In this document: piece by piece, positions 25,260 to 33,600 of the stretch
How the letters are laid out: each line of letters starts with the position of its first letter
How positions within the stretch are numbered: position 1 is the stretch's first letter
Origin: Panacagrimonas sp046594215
Lineage (GTDB): Bacteria; Pseudomonadota; Gammaproteobacteria; Nevskiales; Nevskiaceae
Direction: 5' to 3'
DNA: 64,000 nt
Assembly (NCBI GenBank): GCA_046594215.1
Contig: JBKJPX010000094.1
Coordinates: 1 to 64,000 of the forward strand
Made by a program: the position numbers and the translations under genes
Notes under the pieces: model-generated
The model's database searches: none
Told to the model about the DNA's origin: nothing
The model's input: only the letters and a program-made list of their open reading frames with translations

Positions 25260-26615
25260 ATGACCCTGCGCGTCCGCATCAACCTGCTCGTCACGGCGCT
25301 GAGCCTGCTGTTCGTGGCGGCGGGCCTGTACCTGATGCTAGACGAGGTGCGCCGCCAGATCCGGGAAGAGGTCGAAGCCTCGAACCGCGTGGCCGCACAG
25401 CTGATGACCGCAGTCCTGTTCAGCAGCGGCATGTTTTCCAGCGGCGCGGCGCAACAGGGCGTGGTCCAGAACTTTCTCACGCGCCTGGGACGTGTGCGTG
25501 CCAATGACATCCAGCTCTACGACCGACGCGACGAGCCGGTGTACCGCTCGCCGCCTTCCAAATACAAGGCTGGTCGCGATGCGCCTGCCTGGTTCCAACA
25601 GATGGTCGGCCCCGACTTTCCACCCGTGACCCTGGAAGCGGACAGCTTCCGTCTGGTGATCACACCCGACGCCACGCGCAGCGTGCTCGACGCTTGGGAC
25701 GACCTGCTGCGCGTCGCCGCGCTGGCGGCCGGGTTCTTCGTGGCCATCAACCTGCTGCTGCACTTCGTGGTCAGCCGCGCGGTTCAGCCGGTGCAGAACG
25801 TCGTCCGTGGCCTCGCGCGCGCCGAGGGCGGCGACCTGTCGGTGCGGCTGCCCGACTACAACCTGCCCGAGCTGCACGCGATCGGCGTCGGCTTCAACCG
25901 CATGCTCGCGGAGCTCGAGCGCGGCCTCGCCACGCAGCGCGACCTCGCCGAGAACCGCCAGCTCACGCAGGTGATCCAGCGTCACCTGGAAGAAGAACGC
26001 CGCACGCTCGCCCGCGAGCTGCACGACGAGATCGGGCAGTACCTCACGGCGATCCAGACCCTGGCCAAGGCCACGGCGAACCGCAGCGCGCAGCAGGACC
26101 CGCAGACACATGAGGCCAGCCAGGCGATCGTGGCGTCCGCCGCCAGCATCTACGACGCGATGCACCGGATCATCCGGCGCCTGCGGCCGATGGCCCTGGA
26201 ACGAATGGGCCTGGTCGACACGCTCGGCGACGCGGTGAACGACTGGCGTGCGCTGCATCCGCAACTCGCTTTCGAGCTGCAGCTGCCCGACGGGCTGCCG
26301 CGTCTGGGCGACGAGGCCGAGATTGCGCTGTTCCGCATCGCGCAGGAGAGCGTGACCAATGCCGCGCGGCATGCGAAGGCCCGCCGCGTTTGCATCGAGG
26401 TCGGCGTGCAGGACGGCCAGGGCGTGTCGCTGGCGGTGAGCGACGACGGCATCGGCATCACCGCGCAGGACCTGCACAGCCCCGACCGCTACGGCCTGCT
26501 GGGCATGCGCGAGCGCATGCAGGGCCTGGGCGGTACGCTCGCGATCACCCACCCGCCCGGCGGCGGCACGCGCATCGTCGCGCAGGTGCCCCTCTCCACT
26601 CCCGACCGCGCGTGA
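25260..26615 (+). CDS. Sensor histidine kinase, NarX/MoxY-like
   Basis: A 451-residue membrane kinase. One transmembrane helix lies near residues 8-27, a periplasmic domain with a LapD/MoxY-like pattern (LYDRRDEPVYRSPPSKY) follows, and a second helix lies near 150-170. Then come a HAMP domain (SRAVQPVQNVVRGLARAEGG), a HisKA_3 dimerisation helix with the phosphorylated His at 255 in LARELHDEIGQ, and an ATPase domain (QESVTNAARHA, DDGIGI, GLLGMRERM). The ATG at 25260 is preferred over the TTG two codons upstream. The stop overlaps the start of the partner regulator. The signal is unknown; MoxY relatives regulate PQQ-alcohol dehydrogenases, and pqq genes lie nearby. Confidence 0.88.
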   Translation: MTLRVRINLLVTALSLLFVAAGLYLMLDEVRRQIREEVEASNRVAAQLMTAVLFSSGMFSSGAAQQGVVQNFLTRLGRVRANDIQLYDRRDEPVYRSPPSKYKAGRDAPAWFQQMVGPDFPPVTLEADSFRLVITPDATRSVLDAWDDLLRVAALAAGFFVAINLLLHFVVSRAVQPVQNVVRGLARAEGGDLSVRLPDYNLPELHAIGVGFNRMLAELERGLATQRDLAENRQLTQVIQRHLEEERRTLARELHDEIGQYLTAIQTLAKATANRSAQQDPQTHEASQAIVASAASIYDAMHRIIRRLRPMALERMGLVDTLGDAVNDWRALHPQLAFELQLPDGLPRLGDEAEIALFRIAQESVTNAARHAKARRVCIEVGVQDGQGVSLAVSDDGIGITAQDLHSPDRYGLLGMRERMQGLGGTLAITHPPGGGTRIVAQVPLSTPDRA

Positions 26616-27268
26616 TGACGAACGCCCGCAACAACAAGACGCGTGTGACGCTGGTCGATGACCACGCCGTCGTGCGCATGGGCTTTCGCCTGCTGCTGTC
26701 GGGCACGCCCGACATCGAGGTCGTCGCCGAGGCCGAGAACGGCGAGGACGCGTTGCGGCGTTGTGCCGAGACCCCGTGCGACGTGGTCGTGATGGACCTG
26801 TCGATGCCCGGCATGGGCGGGCTCGAGGCGGTTTCGAGACTGCTGGCGCGGCACCCTGGCATGCGCATCCTGATTCTTTCCGCGCACGAGGACACCAGTC
26901 ATCCGCGCCGCGCGCTCAAGGCGGGCGCCGCTGGTTACCTGAGCAAGCGCAGCGCGGCCGAGGAACTGATCCAGGCGATCCGCCAGGTCGCGGCGGGCAA
27001 GATGTATGTCGAAGCGAGCCTCGCGCAGCAGATGGCGGTGCAGCCCTACGCCGCCGACCAGAACCCGGTGGACGTGCTGTCGGCGCGCGAGTTCGAGGTG
27101 TTCATCTCGCTGGCGAAGGGGAAATCGGTGAACGACATCGCGGAAGTCCTCCACCTCTCGCCGCGCACCGTGGGCACGCACCTGTACAACATCAAGCAGA
27201 AGCTGGGAGCGTCGAACCAGGCGGAGATTGCGATCGCGGCGTTGCGCGCGGGACTGATGGACCCGTGA
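26615..27268 (+). CDS. LuxR/NarL-family response regulator
   Basis: A 217-residue DNA-binding regulator. The receiver domain has LVDDHAVVR, phosphoacceptor D61 in VVMDLSMPGMGG and the lysine of AGYLSKRSAAEEL; the last 65 residues form a LuxR-type helix-turn-helix (LSAREFEVFISLAKGKSVNDIAEVLHLS, then RTVGTHLYNIKQKLG). The start ATG shares one base with the kinase stop (TGATG), so the pair is translationally coupled. Targets are not identifiable; the pqq operon and iminopeptidase gene are candidates from position only. Confidence 0.92.
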   Translation: MTNARNNKTRVTLVDDHAVVRMGFRLLLSGTPDIEVVAEAENGEDALRRCAETPCDVVVMDLSMPGMGGLEAVSRLLARHPGMRILILSAHEDTSHPRRALKAGAAGYLSKRSAAEELIQAIRQVAAGKMYVEASLAQQMAVQPYAADQNPVDVLSAREFEVFISLAKGKSVNDIAEVLHLSPRTVGTHLYNIKQKLGASNQAEIAIAALRAGLMDP

Positions 27269-27353
27269 CTGCAGCTCCGACCGAGTGCGGGGCTGCGCTC
27301 GCGCATCGAAGAAAAATCCTCGCGCTTTCGCTTCGCGAAATTCAACGTCCGGG

Positions 27354-28340
27354 CTAAGGGATGTCGAGCACCACGTTTCCGTTGGCCTGCCCGCTCTCGA
27401 CGCGTTCGTGCGCCTCGGCGATCCGCTCGAGCGGATACCGATCTGCCACGTTGTGCTGCAGCCGCCCCGACGCCAGCAGTTCACCGAACTCCGCCAGCTC
27501 CCGCGCACGATCCGCCTGCGTGAGGTTGTAGACGATGAAGAAGCGCAGCTGCAGGTTCTTCATGATCCCCTGCACGAAGTTCACGGGTACCTCGGGCACG
27601 TTGCTGCCGTAGACCACGACGTCGCCGTTCGCGCCCGCGACCGCGAAATCGAGTTTCACGTTCGCGTGCAGATCGACCTCGATGACGCGGTTCACGCCGG
27701 CCCCGCCTGTGAGTTCCAAGACGCGCGCCGCGACGTCCTCCTTGCGGTAATCGATCGCCATGTCCGCACCGGCGGCCAGCGCGAGTTGCGCCTTGGCCTC
27801 GCTGCTCACGGTCGTGAGGATCTGCCGGGCCCCGCGCAGCCGCGCGAACTGGATGGCGTAATGCCCAACCGCGCCGGCGCCACCGGCAACCAGCACCGTC
27901 TTGTCCTTCACGCCGCCGTCCATCACCACCGCGTGGTACGCCGTCAGCGCGGGAATGCCCAGGCAGGCGCCGGCGGCGTAATCGACGCGATCGGGCAGGC
28001 TCACGGCCTGCGCAGAGGGCAGGACGATGTACTGGGCCGCGGTGCCCTGCGCCCGCTGCCAGGCGGCGTTCCAGGTCCACACGCGCTCGCCGATGCGCGC
28101 CCGATCCACGCCTGGTCCAACCGCGTCGATGGCGCCGGCCCCGTCGCTGTGCGGCACGATCCGCGGGAACGCCAGCAGCTTGGTTCGAGTGCCACCACGG
28201 GTCTTCACGTCGGAAGGATTGATACCGGACGTGGCGAGCTTCACGCGTACCTCGCCAGGGCCGGGCTCCGGCGTGGGCAGCTCGATCAGGGAAAGAACGT
28301 CTTTCGCAGGTCCGGTGCGGTCATAGGCGGCAGCGTGCAT
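27354..28340 (-). CDS. Zinc-less quinone oxidoreductase (MDR/zeta-crystallin type)
   Basis: A 328-residue NADPH-dependent reductase of the medium-chain family. It has an N-terminal GroES-like domain (PGPGEVRVKLATSGINPSDVK, PRIVPHSDGAGAIDAVG) and a Rossmann domain with VLVAGGAGAVGHYAIQFA. The zinc ligands of alcohol dehydrogenases are missing, as expected for quinone reductases. ATG 28340 starts at the family N-terminus (MHAAAYDRTGP); the open frame continues upstream over a divergent promoter. It is transcribed away from the carotenoid oxygenase gene. Confidence 0.88.
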   Translation of the reverse strand: MHAAAYDRTGPAKDVLSLIELPTPEPGPGEVRVKLATSGINPSDVKTRGGTRTKLLAFPRIVPHSDGAGAIDAVGPGVDRARIGERVWTWNAAWQRAQGTAAQYIVLPSAQAVSLPDRVDYAAGACLGIPALTAYHAVVMDGGVKDKTVLVAGGAGAVGHYAIQFARLRGARQILTTVSSEAKAQLALAAGADMAIDYRKEDVAARVLELTGGAGVNRVIEVDLHANVKLDFAVAGANGDVVVYGSNVPEVPVNFVQGIMKNLQLRFFIVYNLTQADRARELAEFGELLASGRLQHNVADRYPLERIAEAHERVESGQANGNVVLDIP

Positions 28341-28413
28341 GCGGGTCTCGGAGTGCTTTGGAAAGGACGGCGAGCGTAACAAAGAGGCGCACCTCGTCCA
28401 GTCCGGGCGCGCG

Positions 28414-28419
28414 CGTACA
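28414..28419 (+). promoter_or_regulatory. Candidate -10 element (TACAAT) for the carotenoid oxygenase gene
   Basis: TACAAT lies 43 nt before ATG 28463 in the divergent gap. Transcription from here would begin downstream of the earlier in-frame start codon at 28358, which supports 28463 as the true start. The -35 region is poor. Confidence 0.3.
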
Positions 28420-28462
28420 ATCGACGCGACGTTTCGCAACCCGGAACCAGGCCCGAATCGGC

Positions 28463-29926
28463 ATGACCGCACGCCTGTTCAATCGCATCCGCTCGACCCT
28501 GCAGCCCGGCGATCATCCCTATCTCAACGGCGCCTGGGCGCCGGTGTTCGAGGAATGGATCGACGATGACTGCCCGGTGGTCGGCGAGATTCCGCGCGAC
28601 CTCGACGGCGTGTACCTGCGCAACGGCGAGAACCCGGTGCATGAGCCGCTGGGCAAGTACCACCCCTTCGACGGCGACGGCATGTTGTGTGCGATGCGCT
28701 TCCACAATGGCCGTGCGTCTTTCCGCAACCGATTCGTCCGCACGCGCGGCTTCACCGCCGAGCAGCAAGCCGGGCGCGCGCTGTGGTCCGGGATCGCGGA
28801 AGTGCCGCCGAAGTCCGAGCGGCCGGGCTGGGGGGCGCAGGGTTCGCTGAAGGATTCCTCGAGCACCGACGTCTGCATGCACGGCGGCCGCGCGCTGACC
28901 AGCTTCTACCAGTGCGGCGAGCTGTACGCGACCGACCCGCTCACGCTCGACCAATACGGCGCCGTCGGCTGGGGCGGCGAGTTCCCGCGCGAAGGCGTCT
29001 CCGCGCACGGCCTGCCCGATCCGGCCACCGGCGAACTGCTGTGGTTCAACTATTCGCGCCAGGCGCCGTTCATGCGCTGCGGCGCGGTGTCGAAATCCGG
29101 CGATCCGCTGGAGGCCATCGACGTGCAGCTGCCCGGCCCACGCCTGCCGCACGCGATGCAGTTCACCGAGCGCTTCTACGTCCTCAACGACTTCCCGCTG
29201 TTCTGGGACGCGGAACTGATGAAGCGCAACATCTTCGCCGCGCGTCTGCACGACCTGCCTTCGCGCTTCGCGCTGGTTCCGCGACACGGACGCGCCGAGC
29301 CGATCCGCTGGTTCGAAGCCAGCCCGACGTACGTTCTGCACTGGACCAACGCGCGCGAGGAAGGCGACGAGGTCATCCTCGACGGCTATCGCCAGCAGAA
29401 TGCGATGCCGCCGCCACTTGCCGGTGCGCCGAAGAAATGGGCGCAGATGATGGCCTACCTCGACCTGGGCTCGATGAAGCCGCAGCTCTGGCGCTGGCGT
29501 TTCAACCTTCGCACCGGCACCACGCGCGAAGAGATGCTCGACGACGCCTTTTGCGAATTCGGCGCGATCAATCCGCACGCCCACAACCGAGTGAACCGCT
29601 ACGTCTACAGCATGACGGGCGAGCCGGGCTGGTTCCTGTTCAATGGCCTGCTCAAGCACGACCTGTCGAGCAACCGGCACGAGACCGTGCGCTTCGGGGC
29701 AGGCGTGTTCGGCAGCGAGACACCGTTCGTCCAGCGTGCCGGCACCACGGGCGAGGACGATGGCTGGCTCGTCACCTACGTGACCGACATGAACCGCAAC
29801 GTGTCGGAATGCTGGATCTACGCCGCGCAGAATCTTTCAGTCGGACCGATTGCCAAGGTCCGGCTGCCCTTGCGCATTCCGTCCGGCACGCATGCTTGCT
29901 GGGCCAACGCCTCCGAACTCCACTGA
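28463..29926 (+). CDS. Carotenoid cleavage oxygenase
   Basis: A 487-residue seven-bladed propeller enzyme with a non-haem iron held by four histidines. The expected ligands are visible at H182 (VSAHGL), H230 (LPHAMQF), H293 (YVLHWTNA) and H477 (SGTHACW). PRDLDGVYLRNGENPVHEP and the HPFDGDGML region match the family N-terminus. It cleaves carotenoid, apocarotenoid or stilbene-like double bonds; the substrate cannot be read from sequence, and no carotenoid genes occur in this window. The stop lies 7 nt from the next gene. Confidence 0.9.
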   Translation: MTARLFNRIRSTLQPGDHPYLNGAWAPVFEEWIDDDCPVVGEIPRDLDGVYLRNGENPVHEPLGKYHPFDGDGMLCAMRFHNGRASFRNRFVRTRGFTAEQQAGRALWSGIAEVPPKSERPGWGAQGSLKDSSSTDVCMHGGRALTSFYQCGELYATDPLTLDQYGAVGWGGEFPREGVSAHGLPDPATGELLWFNYSRQAPFMRCGAVSKSGDPLEAIDVQLPGPRLPHAMQFTERFYVLNDFPLFWDAELMKRNIFAARLHDLPSRFALVPRHGRAEPIRWFEASPTYVLHWTNAREEGDEVILDGYRQQNAMPPPLAGAPKKWAQMMAYLDLGSMKPQLWRWRFNLRTGTTREEMLDDAFCEFGAINPHAHNRVNRYVYSMTGEPGWFLFNGLLKHDLSSNRHETVRFGAGVFGSETPFVQRAGTTGEDDGWLVTYVTDMNRNVSECWIYAAQNLSVGPIAKVRLPLRIPSGTHACWANASELH

Positions 29927-29933
29927 CCACTTG

Positions 29934-30620
29934 ATGAAGATCACGACACCCCGCGCGCTCGACTGGCGCCGCCTCGCGCGTACCTTCCTCACCGGCCTGT
30001 TCGTGCTGCTGCCGATCATGGTCACGCTCGCCCTCGTCATGTGGATCATCGGCATCGCGGAGACCGTGCTGGGCGGATTCATCCGGGTGCTGCTGCCGAG
30101 CAAGCTCTACCTGCCGGGCATGGGCCTGATCGTGTCGCTGGTGATGATCTTCCTGGTCGGCGTCGCGATGCAGGCGATCTTCTTCCGCGAGGTGATCAAG
30201 TGGGTGGAGGAACAGCTCGAGCGCATCCCGCTGATCAAGACCGTTTACAGCGCGGTGAAGGACCTCACGGGATTCTTTTCGCGCGCGGGCGGCGGTGCGA
30301 AGCGCTTCGGGCAGGTCGTACAGATCCAGATGCCCGGCATGCCGATCCGCATGCTCGGCTTCGTCACGCTCGAGGATCTCGCCAGCGTCGGCCTCGAGGC
30401 GCCCTCGGGCGAGGACACGGTCGCCGTCTATCTTCCGATGAGCTACCAGATCGGCGGTTACACCGTGCTGCTGCCGCGCAGCTATCTCACGCCGATCGAC
30501 ATGGGCATGGAGGAAGCGATGCGCTTCCTGATCACCGCCGGCCTGTCCCGCTCGCCCGAGCACGAGACCAAGACGCCCGAAGCGTCACCTCAGCCAGCGC
30601 CCACCACCCCCCGACCCTGA
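29934..30620 (+). CDS. DUF502 family membrane protein
   Basis: A 228-residue inner-membrane protein. Two transmembrane segments lie near residues 17-48 and 61-84, followed by an amphipathic IPLIKTVYSAVKDLTGFFS stretch and a soluble C-terminal domain with MLGFVTLEDL, VYLPMSYQIGGYTVLLPRSYLTPIDM and EEAMRFLITAG. These motifs define DUF502, of unknown function. Start ATG 29934 is 7 nt after the carotenoid oxygenase stop, suggesting co-transcription. The tail is Pro/Thr-rich. Confidence 0.9.
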   Translation: MKITTPRALDWRRLARTFLTGLFVLLPIMVTLALVMWIIGIAETVLGGFIRVLLPSKLYLPGMGLIVSLVMIFLVGVAMQAIFFREVIKWVEEQLERIPLIKTVYSAVKDLTGFFSRAGGGAKRFGQVVQIQMPGMPIRMLGFVTLEDLASVGLEAPSGEDTVAVYLPMSYQIGGYTVLLPRSYLTPIDMGMEEAMRFLITAGLSRSPEHETKTPEASPQPAPTTPRP

Positions 30621-30647
30621 CGAGACCAGGGGCCGCCCGCGCCGCGA

Positions 30648-33600
30648 TTACGGCGGCGCGAGGCGGTCCTGCGGAATCTTCACGAAGCTGGTGGTGCCCG
30701 GCGTCTGCCAGCGCAGCCGGATCTGCCCGGTGCCGCTGACGTCGTAGTACTCGACCACCACCGCGTACGACTGCCCGGCCACCAGATTGACCGCGCCCGA
30801 GGTGTCGGTGACGTTGCTGGAGTGCGCGGTCCAGTTGTCGATCACGCTGGCGTTGTTCACGCGCAGCCGCACGCCATCGTTCGACACGGTCTGGAAGACG
30901 TATGAGCCCGTCGCCGGCGCGATCAGCGTCCCTGTCCAGCGCACCGAGAAGCTGTTGGCGCTGACGCCCGTTCCCGGCGAATCGGCCCACGAGAAATCGA
31001 CCGCCTCGTTGCGCGTGAGCACGATCGGCGCCGTGAGCGTCTTGTTGTTGAAGTAGTCCCCGCGCAGGCCCAGGCCCGGACCGGCCGGCACCGCGGGAGC
31101 CGCCTCCTCGCGTCCGATCGATTTCAGGAAGGCCACGAGGTCGGGCAACTCGGTCCCGGTGAACGACAGGCCGTTGTGCGCGGAGACCGCGGCCTCCAGG
31201 GTCATGCGAGAACCGTCGTGCAGGTAAGGCGCGGTGGCCCAGACGTCGCGCAGCGTGGGAATGTCGATGCCCACCAGCGGTCCGCCGAGGCGCGAGCCAC
31301 TGGCCGGCTGCAGGGTTCCGATGTTCACCAGCGTGGCCGCGCCACTGCCGGTGTACGCCGTACCGGCGTGACAGCTCGCACAACCCTTCGCAGCGAAGAC
31401 CGCCTTGCCCGCAGTGGCCTGGTCGCTGATCGTCGTCGACGTGAGCCGGTACGGCGAATAGTCGAACGACGTCAGCGACGCAACGTACGCCTGCAGCGAA
31501 TCGAGGTCGGGGCTGATCCCGGCCTTGGGCGTGCCGAGCGGTTGCGCGCGTGAACCGGCGTAAAACGCTGTGTCGTCCATCAGGCCCGTGCCCCCCGCGA
31601 GATTGCGGATCTGGCCTTCGAAATCCTGCACCTCGTCGAAATTGCCGCTCCAGTGCAGGAAACCCTGCTTTCCACCGCGACCGTTCAGGGCGATCGTGTT
31701 GCGCAGGCCCTCGCCGAAACCGGTGAGATCCCACACCCGCCCGTCCTGTGCGCCGTCGTTGTGGCAGCTCGCACAACTCATATAGCGGTCGAGCGCCAGA
31801 CGCGTATCGCGCGCGTCGTAGAAAAGCTGCTTGCCAGCGAGTACCGGAGCCGCCAATTTTTCGACGCCGACGGCGGCGGTTGTGGTCACGAGCTGAGCCT
31901 TGAGCTGGCCGTCGTTCCAGAACGGGGACAGGTCGTAGACGCCCAGGCTTCGATCCATGAAGTTGGCGACGTAGAGGATGCGCCCGTCGGGCGACACGGT
32001 GACGCCCTGCGGCGCACGCCCGACCTCGAACCGGAACAGCTCGGTGGCGGCGTGGGCGTTGACCACGGCGATCTCGCGGCTGGTTTCGAGCGCCACGAAC
32101 ATCAGCACGCCCAGCGGATCGAAGGCCGCGGCGGTCGCCACGCTGCTGTTGTCGTGATCGATGCGCGACGCGAGGTCTTCGACGTCGCCGGGCATGACCA
32201 CGCGCGAGCTGATTGCGCGCACCGTGTTCTGGAAGTTCAGGCCATTGCCGTCACGTAGCGCGCCGCGCTGGATATTGTCCTGCTTGGACGGAACCCAGGC
32301 CTGGCTGCCGTCGGGCGAGATCGCCAACGGTCCCAGGTAATTCGGCACGCCGCGTCCGCGGTTTTCCGCATCCGCTTTTGCGCTGAACGCGAGCACCACC
32401 TTGCCCAGCTGCGCGAGGTCCGTCGCCCGCAACTTCACGATCTCGCCGCCCGTAGGCGCGCCGTTGCTGGTGGTCTGAACGCTGGCCGTTGATTCGCCGG
32501 GCTGTGGCGGTGTGATGAAGCGCGACACGTAGATCGTTGCGCCATCCGCGGTCACCGACACGTGCCGGGGGTTCGGACCCACCGCCACCGTGAGTAGCTT
32601 CTTGAAGTCGGAGGTCCGGTACTTGACCAATTGACCGGTGGCTTCCAGCACCACGTAGGCGAAGTCGCCGGCCGGCGACATCGCGATTCCGTGCGGCTGC
32701 GACACGCGCGTCACCGAGATCGTGCGGCTCACGGCCAGCGTCGCCGGGTCGATGATCTTGATATTGGCGCTGCGCTTGTTGGTGACCCAGATCTGGCCCG
32801 CCGCGTCGATCGCAATCGCGCGCGGCGAGGTTCCCACGACGATCTCGGAGATCCTCGTTCCGTTCGTGGCGTCGAACACGCTCACGGAATCGTTGTCCGG
32901 GTTGACCATCCACACCCGCGCCTGGCCTTCGCCGGCTGGCCGCTCGTACACCACCCCGCTCGACTCGGTCGCGGCCCGCGCTGTCAGCGGCCGATGGACC
33001 ACCTGCAGGAAGGTCTGGTACTTCTCGGCGCCACTCGCATCGGTCACGGTCAGCGTGACGAAGAACAAACCGGCCAGCGTGAAGCGATGCGTCGCCGTCG
33101 GCGACGTCGAGTACGCGGTCGGCGCTGTCCCGTCGCCGAAGCTCCATTTGTACTGCAGGCTCGTACCCGCAGCACTGGCGGTGAACGTGACATCGGTGCC
33201 CGTCTGTGCAGGGGCGGGCGTCGGCTGCGGATTGAGCACGAGTTCCGCGCCTTGCACGATGGCCCATGTGAAGCTGGCCGAATCGCTGGCGACGCCGTCG
33301 CTCACGGAAACGACCGGGTTGTAAGTACCCCGCGCGGTCGGGGTCCCGCTGATCTGGCCGGCCGGGCTCATCGACAGGCCCGGCGGCAGTCCGGTCGCCG
33401 AAAAGCTCAACGCATCGCCATTGGCATCGCTCGCCGTGACGGTCAGCGACTGCGCCACCCCCACGGTGCCGGACTGGTTCGCCGGATGGGTGATCACGGG
33501 CGCGGTCTGCGGATCGGGCGCACCGGCGACATTGATCCACACGATCTTGGCGATGGAAGGCACGCCCTGCGCGTTGAGCACGAACAGCATGTAGTAGCCC

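Noticed and set aside
14681..27285. Shared GCTCCGACCGAGT in the gaps after ruvX and after the LuxR-type regulator
   Set aside because: Thirteen bases are too short to distinguish from chance here.
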